NCBI RefSeq assembly: GCF_004664715.2
Contig: NC_051083.1
Span: forward strand, 101,151,661 to 101,215,660
Length of the DNA: 64,000 nucleotides
Direction of reading: 5' to 3'
Origin: Peromyscus leucopus
Taxonomy: Eukaryota > Chordata > Mammalia > Rodentia > Cricetidae
Part shown: positions 10,101 through 19,334 of the stretch, piece after piece
Numbering within the stretch: position 1 is the stretch's first letter
Layout: each line of letters begins with the position of its first letter
Program-made: the position numbers and the translations under genes
The notes under the pieces: generated by a model
What the model saw: the letters and a program-made list of their open reading frames with translations, nothing else
Databases searched by the model: none
Told to the model about the DNA's origin: nothing

Positions 10101-11690
10101 GTAGTTGAGCTTGCCAGTCCTTGATAGTAGAGCTGGCCCCTCGGGTGAGGGATGGAATCAGCTCTCTTATGACCATGGCATCAGGACCATCTCTCTCATG
10201 CTTGTGTTGAGGGGTGGGGCCAACTCTCATAAGTACAGGGGGCCAGCTCTCCATGCCCAAGCCATTGGGACCAGCTCTCCTGTGAGGGTCAGGGTCAGCA
10301 CTCTCACTGCAGTGTCTAGTGAGGAGTAGGGTCTGCTTTCCTAGGGCCAACACATGGCAGGGCTGGCTTAGCACTGCCCTTGGATTTCATTGTGCATGGC
10401 CCCCTATGGTAATAAGGGCCACAGACATCAACACAGACCCCAGTTACAGCAGGACCACAGATGCAGAGGTGGCCCTGCAGAGCATCTCAGGCCCAGATGT
10501 TACCATGTCCCCTGTGGCAGCTCAGGTCACTCAGAGCAGTTCAGCCCCAGCAGCAAGCAGCATGGCTCTCAGACACCAACATGGTCTGAAGTGACTAACC
10601 AGACCCTGGGCATATACATGGCCCATGGTGACAAAAGATGACCCTAGAACGCAGCATGGGCTCTGAGGTGCCATGGCCCCAGGTGATAACACAGGCCAAA
10701 CAGAGCAGCTTGGCCATGGGACACCAACATGGTCTCAGGTGGCAGACCAGACCTCAGGCATCTACATGCCCCTTTGTGGTAAAAGGAGCCATAGACAACA
10801 ACTCAGACCCTGGCTGCTGTAGGGACATGGACCCAGACATGGCCCTCAGAAGCTACTTAGGCCCGAATGACACCTAGGCCCTGGGTGGTAGCATAGGCTA
10901 CTCAGATCAGCATGGCTCTGGAGGCTTGGACCACAAGTCCACAGGTTGTGTCACAGACCCTGGGCATCCATGTGGTTTTGGTGGCAACACAGGACATGGA
11001 CTTTAACAGACCCCGGCTGTTGTAGGACATGGACCCAGGCACAGTCCTCTGCAGCAACATAGCCTGGATGTCCCAAGGCCCCAAGTGGCAGCACAGGACA
11101 CTTATATTGGCATGGTGCCAGAGGCAGCATTGTCCAGGGACACCAACACGATCCCAGGTGACAGCCCAGACCCTAGACATATGCATGGCTTTCAATGGTA
11201 GCAGGAGCCATGGACATCAACATATAGACCCTTACTGCAGTAACGCCATGGACCCAGACATGGCTCTCAGGTGCAGCTCAGTCCCTGATGTCACCATGGC
11301 ACAGGGTAGCAGCATAGGCCACTCATATCAGTATAGCCCCTGAGGTGGAATGGTCCTTCAACACCTACCTGTCCACAGGTGGCAGCCCAGACACTGGTCA
11401 TCCTGTGGCCTTTTGTGGCAACATGGCCATGGATGTCAACACGGACCCTGGCTACATTAGGACCACGGACCCAAACGTGGCCCTTTGCAGCAGCCTGGGC
11501 CCAGGTGTCATCATTTCCCTGGGTGACAATCAGGCCACCCACCCAAGCCAGCTCCTCACCACCTTTCCATCTTCCGTTCCACCTCTTTCCACAGCACATG
11601 AACCATTCTGCCTCTCCTTTTCTCCCATTTCTTCACCACACATTTGCTCATCATAAAGGCACCCTCCTGCCTGTCAATGTCTTTAGTCAG
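10100..11690. repeat. GC-rich degenerate tandem array, unit about 205-220 bp
   Basis: A motif like GCCATGGACATCAACACAGA recurs near 10420, 10788, 11000, 11207 and 11428, each time followed by CAGACATGGCCCTCAG-like and CAGGCCCAGATGT-like blocks. Spacing is about 210-220, with one longer interval (10420-10788) containing an extra partial copy. From 11560 it grades into CTTTCC-rich sequence. Frames on both strands here (for example 10021-10374, 11379-11879) come from the repeat and are not genes. Confidence 0.75.
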
Positions 11691-12230
11691 CCCAGGCCTT
11701 CCTTGTGGACCCAGGCTGGCCTGTGGGTGGCTTCCACCCACCTGAGCTGTTTTCTAGTGACAAACAGAAAGGTAGATATGTCCAGATGGAAGGGTAAGTG
11801 GGGAGGAACTGGGAGGAGTAGGGGCAAGGGAAACCATAATCGGGAAATATTATGTGACAAAAATGTCTATTTTCATTGAAAGAAAAAAGAAAGAATTGTT
11901 GTGACTCCTCCCAAAATAAAAAGTAATTATCACCATCAATACTTTCTGTGCCCACCTTCTCCGTAGATTCTACATTTGCAGGGTTACTACTGAATCTCTT
12001 GCTCAAAGGATCAAGTAAGTCTGAATCAAGAAGGCTTAAGAGATCTACTGTTTCACAACTAACATGTTTAGGGAATAGTCATCTGTGCAAGTAATACTCA
12101 TGACTTAGAAATGTCACCCCCCAAAAAACAGAACTTGACATTTTGTTTAAATTGCATTTCCTGAAGAGTGTACATCTATATACTACAAAACCCCAGAAAG
12201 CATATGAAATTAAATAACTTGGAAATTCAT
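11690..12230. other. 3' flank of the Rhox-like gene, no gene seen
   Basis: Sequence between the tandem array and the homeobox poly(A) signal. It begins with the G-rich end of the L1-like block (to about 11900) and continues as unassigned AT-rich DNA. No coding signal is supported. Confidence 0.5.
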
Positions 12231-12233
12231 GAT

Positions 12234-12239
12234 TTTATT
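12234..12239 (-). promoter_or_regulatory. poly(A) signal AATAAA of the Rhox-like gene
   Basis: A canonical AATAAA on the minus strand begins about 20 nt after the stop codon. The 3'UTR would then be very short, under about 50 nt. The signal position is seen directly; its use is inferred. Confidence 0.6.
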
Positions 12240-12259
12240 GTTAACATGAGTGTTGAATT

Positions 12260-12448
12260 TTAGTTAAGCTGTACATTGAATACAGGTGTCACCAAATTTC
12301 CATCTTGCCCCTGAACATAGATTGCACTCTGGGGATTGCCTTCCCTTTCCCTAAGGAGAATCACTTTTTCAATACGAGGAGGTATGCTCTGTAATACTAC
12401 AGACCTCTCTCTCTTCTTCTCTTCTGCTCTCCGATGGACAAACCATGT
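12260..12448 (-). CDS. Rhox-like gene, coding exon 3 and stop
   Basis: The acceptor follows a pyrimidine-rich run ending GATTTCAG. The exon opens with TWFVHRRAEEKKRERS, the recognition helix, and continues 47 residues to a TAA at 12260-12262. His replaces the normal Asn51. The tail after the homeodomain has no recognisable domain. It resembles the short basic tails that follow WF-NRRA in Rhox proteins only in being brief and starting with charged residues. Confidence 0.87.
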   Translation of the reverse strand, partial: TWFVHRRAEEKKRERSVVLQSIPPRIEKVILLREREGNPQSAIYVQGQDGNLVTPVFNVQLN

Positions 12449-15287
12449 CTGAAATCAGAGGAAGACAGGATTGGATTTAGCATTGGCTTCTACCCCAGAG
12501 CCAAGAGATAAAAACCACTTTAAGACACATAACGCTTGCTTTCTATTCAGCTCATAAAAGCAAATATCAGCTGTGTGTCAACTTCTGCAATAGGCCATGA
12601 TTCTGTCTTTTTCCGGCAGTATAAACACTTCAGTGGTTTATTTTTATTGGATGGAACGCTTAGCTTATGACTTGTTCCAGGTCCTTGATGTTAATTCAAT
12701 ATATGGTAACTGGGTAAAGGAAAGTCTTCATTTTGACATTTGACCATCAGCTGTAGAATACCCTCCTCACTAGTGATACATTCCTCTTGTTTGGGCAGAG
12801 ATTGTAGATCACCAAATGTTAGCACATTTTAAAGGCGTATGGAGGGGAACAGCTTTCTGTTTGTAAAAGCAGTCTTCAGTATGAAGTAATTAATCAACAG
12901 AAACAAGCATGGGAGATTTTCAGAAACAAAATAGCCTTCAAGGGTGCCAATGGGATTGTGGTGCTTGAAATTTCTGGAGAGCGAACAGGTGGTAGGCAGA
13001 GAGGGCCTGGACAATAGTTTGACATCACAGCCTCCAGGGTTTGTGAAAGTTGACTAACTTAACCTAAATGACATACAGGACACTGAAACCTTTGCCATCT
13101 CCAGGAGTTCAGCAGAAAGGGTAACTTCCACCCACGGTAAATCTGAACAGTATATTCTTTCATGATATACAAAGTTCTTCAATATCAGGATGAAGAATAC
13201 TATCTCTGCTTCAGCTACATTTCCAGAATCCTGTCCAGCACAGAGGGCACACTAGGACCTGCTGTGTCACCAGGACATCTAAAGCCCATCTTTCTTCAAA
13301 AGGCAAAGAGTAAGATGGTCCACAATAGTGTGGGGAAAGTAGTCATAAACCAGCTCTTCCTAAATATGGTCTAGCTATGGAAATACAGTCACAGTTATCT
13401 GTTAGATTTCACCATCCTCTCGGGCTCCTAGTGAATGAGAGTCCATTGTATTGGGAAGTTCTCAAACTGTAACATTTGTGACTCCATGCACTTTCCCTCC
13501 ATGCCTATTATGTGGATGTATAGTCTAAAGAAGACCAACCAAAGGACCAGAAGCCCTACTACCATCATGATACCTCCAATATATCCCAGTGGTTGACTCA
13601 TATGGGCTCACATTAAGTCAGAGTTCCCTGTGTTTGATCCCTAAAGCCTATCTATTACATTTGTAAGAGGAAAGTGGAATTCAGAAATGATGCTTTGGGA
13701 AAGTCACACTGAAGAGTGTGCAAACAGGAGACCATGGGTGTTGTCTATTGTGTCCTGTTTCCACCTTCTCTTTGTAGCTGCAATGCGTCAGCCTCGCTAG
13801 AGCTTTCGTGTATCATCCTCTCTAGAGCTTCAATGAATCATCCTCTCTAGAGCTGCAATGTATCAGCCTCTAGAGCTGCAGTGCATCAACCTCTCTATGA
13901 GCTGCAGTGGATCAGCCTCTCTAGAGCTGCAGTGCATCAACCTCTCTAGAGCTGCAGTGCATCAGCCTCTCTGGAAGTGCAGTGCATCAGGGGAGGGGCT
14001 TGGTCCTGCCCCAACTGAATGTACCAGGCTTTGTTGACTCACAGTGGAGCCCTTACCCCCTATGAGGAGTGGATGTGTGAGTGGGTGGGGGAGGTGAGGG
14101 GTGAGAGCAGGAGATGGGGAGGGAGAGGAAACTGTGGTTGGTATGTAAAATGAAAATATCTTAAATAAAAAAGTGCCTAGGACAAGGCTTCCCAAGACCT
14201 GAGGAAGGCTGTAGATTGACTGTTCAATGGCTTTGCTTGGATTTACTGACCTTCACTTTGACTTCAGGAATATTCAAAGCTTGTGCAAGTTCCTTCCTGT
14301 GGAAAGAAAACCACAAATGTTTAGTGTGCAGTGTTTTACATGAAATGCAGAGTCATATATGATTACTACACTTTTTTAATATTGCTATCCTCCCTCACAC
14401 CCACATTTAACTTTCATTCTCAGAACTAGTCTTGCTTTTGAAATGGTTTTACCTCTTACGAAAGTTTTTAAACAATACAGATGAATAATTTTAACACACT
14501 ATTAAAAATTAAAAATAAATACCAAAGTGTATCCTGGGCAAATTATACTAATTTAAAAATTAGCACCAGGGGAAGGGAAATGGAAACCGAAAGGAGTTGA
14601 TGGATAGGTACACAGTCCCTGAAAAAATGACGAGGCTACTGGTGAGGAGGTCACCCAACAAAGTGTAAATCCTTAACACTGGTGAACTTTACACTAGTGA
14701 GTATTTTGGCACATGATACTAATGTTTCTATATTGTACAGTAATTAAAATATGGCAAGAAAAGAGTGGTGTTGACTATGTACATTTGTTTCAGGTGAACA
14801 CTAAACGCTAATACTGATCTTGACCCCTACACAAGGCACCCTCCTATACCCACACCACACAGGGAGAAGACAGCAGTGGCTTAGGGAGGGATGATAGGAA
14901 ACCAGGGCCTGGAAGAACAAAAGGACATCTCAACCTGAGACAACAGGGAGGTTGGGGATAGCTCCTGGTGCCAGACACATACCTGGTCAGCGCATCTGGG
15001 TACTTGGTTTCTTTGAACATTTTTTCCATTTCCTCCACCTGCCACAGTGTGAACTGCAATGTGGTTCGCCGCCGCCTTTGTGATGAACGGCGCCTCGGAA
15101 TCCTAATCACAGCCTCACGGAACTGGCTGCCACTGTTATTTAGTGCCGTTACGCAGCCCGCGTCACCTCCACTAGGGTTGCCACCCACCATCGCCAAGGC
15201 AGCCTCTAAGGTGGGGACCTGAGCTATCTCCTCACCATTCTCATTCCTCACTATGTATATATATCGCCAATAGAGCTTGCGGGCCAT
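12260..15287 (-). CDS. Rhox-like (reproductive homeobox) transcription factor, 3 coding exons, 179 aa
   Basis: Joining minus-strand exons 14983-15287, 14251-14296 and 12260-12448 gives 540 nt: an open frame of 179 codons plus TAA. The homeodomain spans about residues 72-131: basic arm RRRTT, helix 1 with F8, M16 and F20, the run TKYPDALTR, helix 2 KELAQALNI, and helix 3 PEVKVKTWFVHRRAEEKK. The arginine-rich stretch at residues 65-74 could act as a nuclear signal. Homeodomain proteins bind AT-rich DNA and regulate transcription. Rhox members are X-linked in rodents and act in testis, ovary and placenta. The YPD-LTR and PEVKVK wording, and a homeodomain split into three exons with a 46-nt middle exon, are Rhox traits. 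Position 51, almost always Asn, is His (CAT). The C-terminal tail ends NVQLN. Start: ATG with G at -3 and G at +4; the frame stays open at least 130 nt further upstream without another ATG. The exact paralogue is not recognised. A divergent non-Rhox PRD-class gene is the alternative. Confidence 0.88.
13776..13990. repeat. 25-bp minisatellite, about 8.6 copies, in intron 2
   Basis: Consecutive units start at 13776, 13801, 13826, 13851, 13874, 13900, 13925 and 13950, followed by a partial copy. The unit is AGCTGCAGTGCATCAGCCTC followed by TCTAG. Units are 23-26 bp; the right-hand copies are most alike and the left ones more diverged. The array runs directly into an L1 3' end. Confidence 0.9.
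13991..14172 (+). mobile_element. L1 3' end (polypurine tract and A-rich tail), sense
   Basis: The block begins GGGAGGGGCTTGGTCCTGCC, passes through a G-rich purine run (GTGGGTGGGGGAGGTGAGGG) and ends in an A-rich tail. It closely resembles 46326-46480. This is the layout of rodent L1/Lx 3'UTR ends. It is inserted antisense to the homeobox gene. Confidence 0.75.
14251..14296 (-). CDS. Rhox-like gene, coding exon 2 (46 nt)
   Basis: The acceptor is TTTCTTTCCACAG and the donor AAG|GTCAGT. The exon completes Arg102 and codes KELAQALNIPEVKVK, homeodomain helix 2 and the start of helix 3. A 46-nt exon at this place is, from memory, typical of Rhox genes. Phases fit both neighbours (2+46 = 16 codons). 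It is too short to appear as a separate ORF. Confidence 0.87.
14297..14982 (-). other. intron 1 of the Rhox-like gene
   Basis: 686 bp with GT and AG ends on the minus strand. It is AT-rich and I see no recognisable repeat or alternative exon. Confidence 0.8.
14983..15287 (-). CDS. Rhox-like gene, coding exon 1
   Basis: 305 nt coding residues 1-101 plus two bases of codon 102. It starts MARKLYWRYIYIVRNENGEE and ends inside the homeodomain after PDALT. The donor reads AG|GTATGT, close to consensus. Residues 1-60 match no domain I recognise; 61-75 are strongly basic. The exon is CpG-rich compared with the rest of the window. The open frame read on past the donor to 14844 is intronic and unlikely to be used. 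Confidence 0.88.
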
Positions 15288-15480
15288 GACTAGTAGTGGA
15301 CCGAAGCCACAGAGAGAAGTGGGGCCCCAGGAATGCCCACACTCGAGGCCTATTGTTCGGTCAGTCTCTACTACTGACGAGGTGTCAAGAGAGGGCCTGA
15401 GGAATGGGTGACGTCAATGTGTCCTTCTGCGCATGCTCCATACTTCTCCATGTTCCTCAAGGTTGATGTCAATATGCTCC
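15288..15480 (-). promoter_or_regulatory. probable promoter / 5' flank of the Rhox-like gene
   Basis: The block just upstream of the start codon is locally GC- and CpG-rich in an otherwise CpG-poor window. It contains the palindrome TGACGTCA (15409-15416, a perfect CRE) and TGCGCATGCTC (15428-15438, close to an NRF1 site). No clear TATA box was seen. Whether transcription starts here or a 5' noncoding exon lies further out cannot be told from sequence alone. Confidence 0.5.
15409..15416. promoter_or_regulatory. cAMP-response element palindrome TGACGTCA
   Basis: A perfect 8-bp CRE lies about 120 bp upstream of the Rhox-like start codon. CREB/CREM bind such sites, and CREM-tau drives many spermatid genes. 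Function here is inferred from position. Confidence 0.5.
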
Positions 15481-16330
15481 TCTCCAGATGGGCGCCATAG
15501 GTTTTTCTCTCCCTGACTGACTTCCCTGGGCTTTATGAACTCCTGCTGAGGTAGGTGGTATTTGCTTTGGTGCACAAATGCTGGGTGTGGCCCAAAGATG
15601 AGGAACTGAGGGAGCCACTGTGAACAGGCTTGTGAAAGGTCCTGGGAAGTTAAACCTTACTTCGAAGGCATGTGTGCAGAATGAGTTTTAGCTTGCATCT
15701 GCATGCATGTGCATGCTGCCTGTTCCTCTTAGGTTGTAGAGATGACACTGAAGGGTGAATTGTGTAGCATTGCAAGATAATTGGGGAAAAGAGATGGGAG
15801 AAAGGTGGGAACACACACTGACCACAGGATCCTTGCGTGAACATGTAGAAAATTTCTGTGGACCTCACCCTCCACCCACTACTGCTGCTCAGAGAATGGG
15901 CTTAGAACTAACTGGGCATGATCAGCTTAGTGGCTGCTAGTAGAGGAGTCCCTGGTAATACATTGAAGGCTAGTTAGCCATTCTTCTTCAAGCTCAGCAT
16001 CAAGATCTTGTGACTGAGTTTGAATATAATTCTAGTTAATGGCACTGTCGAAAACCAAACAAAAGACACTCCCTCCCCTCAAAAGAAAAAATGATCGGCT
16101 TAAGAAATAATTACCTCAGATTATAATTTTATAATCTCTGTTAAATTCCACATGTAATATTTGCCTCAGTTCTTATCACTGAGGATGTCGGTGCAGTCCC
16201 TTATTCTGTTGGATGGAAGGTAAATACATAAATATTCAGGCAGTGTTTAAAACAATATTTGGCATGTGACATGGGGCATATGACAGCTTTTCAGAGAAAT
16301 AATAGGTGCCTGAGTTAGCCACTGTCAGAA
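15441..16330. other. 5' flank of the Rhox-like gene, unassigned
   Basis: No repeat is recognised over most of this stretch. A 5' noncoding exon of the homeobox gene could lie here, but no exon can be named from sequence alone. Confidence 0.4.
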
Positions 16331-16359
16331 GTGGGGAGGGTCAGTACCACCACTCTTCC

Positions 16360-16676
16360 GACAGATTCCCAAAGTAATGAAAATTTTGCCTTGTTCAGGA
16401 TTACAAATTGCTCCCAAAAAGATACAAAGAGAAGATCCTATTAATTATTTAGGATACAAAATAGGTCTACAAAAAATAGACCCTAAAAGGTGCAAATTAG
16501 ATCGATTATGGATGGTTAATGACTTTCAAAGATTATTTGGAGATATTTCCTATCTACAAACTGTTGCTGGGGTAAAATATGATGAAATGAGTAATTTGTT
16601 CAAAACCTTAGAAGGTGACAAGGATTTAAATAGTCCAAGAGTGATCTTCATCAAAGATTATGATTGTTTTGTTTAA
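16360..16676 (+). pseudogene. endogenous betaretrovirus-like pol fragment (RT C-terminal/connection region)
   Basis: A 99-codon open stretch (16377-16676) reads LQIAPKKIQ, INYLGYKIG, NDFQRLFGDISYLQ and LNSPR. These are in the order found in the end of the reverse transcriptase domain and connection region of class II (IAP/MMTV-like) retroviral Pol. It lacks the catalytic YxDD part, RNase H and integrase, and no LTR, gag or env adjoins it. It runs directly into antisense L1 at about 16690. It is a broken remnant, not a gene. Confidence 0.82.
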
Positions 16677-16689
16677 CTTTTGTTTTGCC

Positions 16690-17450
16690 AGATACAGCCA
16701 TAGCTTTTGTTCATCCTTTCATTTTCAGTCTGTGTGTGTCTTTGCTGATGAGGTAAATTTCTTGTGGGCAACATATGTAATTGTATAATTAAATCTATTT
16801 ACATTTAGAGTTAATATTGAAAGGTACAGATGTATTATTATCAGTTTATTTGCTTTCTTTCAAAATGTTTTAAATATCCTTTGGTTGCTATTTCATCAGA
16901 AATTTGTGGTTTGACAGTTTTATATTGATATATTTGATTCAGTTACATTTCTGGTTTTGTTTGGATCTATCCTCTAGTGAGTTTTGTATTCTATAACTGC
17001 AATGCTATAATGATGGTGCTTATAGTTATTTTACTTCTGGATATAGGGCTCTTTTGAGTAACATTTTAAGGATAGTCTGCTCATGGATTCCCTCAGTTTC
17101 TGGTTATCTGAGGCTTTATTTTCACATTAATTTCTGAACAATAGCCTTGCTGCGCATGGTGTTCTTGAGTGGAATTTACCTGCTTTCACAGTTTGAAATA
17201 TGATATTCAGCCACTTTCTGTACTGAAAGATTGCTGCTGAGAAATATGCTGTTAAGAATTATGAGATTGGTTTTAAATGTAACAGCATTTTTTCTATTAT
17301 ATATTTAAAATAATTTCTTTGTCTTGTGCTCTGACACTTTGATTATAGTATGTCAGAGTAAAATCTTTCCTGGCCATTACTATTCAGAATTCTGAAAGCC
17401 TTCATTAAATGTATATCCATGATTTCCCAAGATTAAGAAAGTTTGATTTT
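16690..17450 (-). mobile_element. L1 fragment, antisense (ORF1/ORF2 5' region)
   Basis: GTGTGTGTCTTTGCTGATGA, CATTTAGAGTTAATATTGAA and CTGCTGAGAAATATGCTGTT are the reverse complement of L1 sequence around ORF1 and the start of ORF2. No frame survives. Confidence 0.7.
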
Positions 17451-18214
17451 CTAATTCTAAATATTAATTATAAATAAAAAGAGAGTTCATTATGACATGT
17501 TCATACATTCAATACATTTTGATCATATCCACTTCCCCTTACCCTTTTCCCCCTCCCACTTCGACTGATCCCCTTCCTCTTTCTAAATCCATCTACTTTC
17601 ATTTATTTTCTTTTTTTGTGACTCAGTGAGTTTACTTAAGGTTGCCTAAATAAACTTGGGTGAGGGGTTATTTACAGGAGCATGGACAACTTACCTGTAG
17701 CTATACTACTGAAGAAAATGTCTCTCTGTCCCTGAGCAAACATTAACTTTCTATAAATTCTCAGGGAAGGGTTGGGCCTTATGGGGCCATCCAACTTCCC
17801 ATAATAGAATGATGACAGGCCAAATCATATCCATACCTTGTGTAGGTAATCACAGTTGCTCTAAATTCCTGAGTATAATGGCCACATCATACATTCCACA
17901 ATACCATACCTCATCCTTTCATCAGTCTCTTATGTTCTTTCTTCCCCATCTTTTGTAATGTTCAGTAGGCCTTGGAGGAAGGTGAGGTAGATGTTCTATT
18001 TATGGTTGAGTATTCAACTGCCATTTATACTCAGTACTTAAATCACTCATGAGCATCTGCAGTAATCACCATCAACTACAAAAATAAGCTTTTCTAATCA
18101 AAGCTGACAGCTGTAGTAATCATATGGTAATAAACATCAATGCGTAGTAGGCAGTATTATGTGCAGAACATGTCCATTAGAAAAACAAAAATAGTAACTA
18201 CTATTAGTAAAAAT

Positions 18215-18263
18215 GGTGGTGGTAGTAATAGTAGTAGTAGTAGTAGTTGTTGTTGTTATTGTT
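18215..18263. repeat. GTA/GTT trinucleotide repeat
   Basis: Imperfect (TAG)n followed by (TTG)n runs; the small frame at 18140-18331 derives from it. Confidence 0.85.
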
Positions 18264-18617
18264 GTCTACCACTAGAGCCTATGGCTTCCCAAACCATGAA
18301 ATTTTCACCAGTTTTACAGTACCAGGATTAAATTCCCTCCCATACAGTGGGTCTCAATTCTGATAAAAATATAGTTGGTTACCCCCATAGCACTCATGCC
18401 ACTATTACACCAATGGATACATCTTATCTTGCAGGTCAGTAATACAGCAGACAGGGTCCATGGTTTGTTAAAGACTGTTGATAACTTTTCTTCTCCAGAA
18501 CATTTCAAAACATCTTTTGGCCCTATGAAAGCTGACCATCAAGGCATGTAATTCAGTTCCAATTTGAATTCTTTATGTCCTGCAATCAAACTGACTATTT
18601 TTAAAAATATTATTACC

Positions 18618-18783
18618 AGCCGGGCGGTGGTGGTGCACGCCTTTAATCCCAGCACTCGGGTGGCAGAGGCAGGTGGGTCTCTGTGAGTTCCAGGCCAGCC
18701 TGGACTACCAAGTGAGTTCCAGGAAAGGCGCAAAGCTACACAGATAAAAAGCTACACAGATAAACCCTGTCTCGAAAAACCAA
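18618..18783 (+). mobile_element. B1 SINE
   Basis: A sense B1 beginning GCCGGGCGGTGGTGGTGCAC with the tail ACCCTGTCTCGAAAAACC. The AAAGCTACACAGATAAA stretch is duplicated near its 3' end (about 18730-18763). Confidence 0.93.
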
Positions 18784-19334
18784 TATATATATTATTACCA
18801 TCTAATTCTGGTGGAGCACTGGAGCACCACGAACAGTGTCAATAACTTGCATCCTTTTGGGGACCTCAAAACTTAGAAGGGGCCTTTCTAACTAACAATT
18901 TATAGGGAAGGTTCTCAATGCTGGCACTAGAATTTCATTTATTAACACATAGCTTCTGGGATCAATTTTATTCAGCTACACTTGGTGTGATAAAGATGTG
19001 GTTTGATCACACATCTTTAATTTCAAGAGATCTTCCTGCAATCCCTTCCCCCTTTATCTCCCACTATCTTTGCTAAATCTTTCCCTCTATCCACAACATT
19101 CTTCCTTCGACTTTCATATCACATTTGTTCCCAAATTCTTCTGCCACTTAAAGTCTCTTTTTCCCATCTCAGAGGACTCTTTCTAGTTTCTTGACTTCTA
19201 AACATATTCAGTCCCAAATATACATATATAAAATTTAGAAACCAGTGTTTTTGTCTTTTTGAACTTTGGTTACCTCACATAATGCAACACTTTCCAGTTC
19301 CATTCAATTCTTATATATTTATTTTTAAGTTATT

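Larger units (their letters stand above)
12449..14250 (-). other. intron 2 of the Rhox-like gene
   Basis: 1802 bp bounded by GT and AG on the minus strand. It holds mostly unassigned DNA at 12450-13775, then a 25-bp minisatellite and an L1 3' end. No further exon with consistent phase was found in it. Confidence 0.8.
17455..19330 (-). mobile_element. L1 3' sequence, antisense, interrupted by a B1
   Basis: It starts as an antisense L1 3' end (CATTTTGATCATATCCACTT then CCCTTTTCCCCCTCCCAC). From 18300 it continues with sequence akin to 20890-21250 (CACTCATGCCACTATTACAC). The trinucleotide run at 18215-18263 lies within it. Confidence 0.6.

Noticed and set aside
10021..11879. Many overlapping frames of 74-166 codons on both strands
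   Set aside because: They lie in a GC-rich tandem array, repeat their own motifs with its period, and have no recognisable domain.
13776..13990. CRISPR-like regular repeats
   Set aside because: Units are contiguous without spacers and the DNA is a rodent nuclear genome; it is a minisatellite.
14844..15287. 147-codon single-exon reading of the homeobox frame
   Set aside because: The homeodomain breaks off at a strong GTATGT donor and continues in phase in two downstream exons; the residues past 14983 are unlike any homeodomain.
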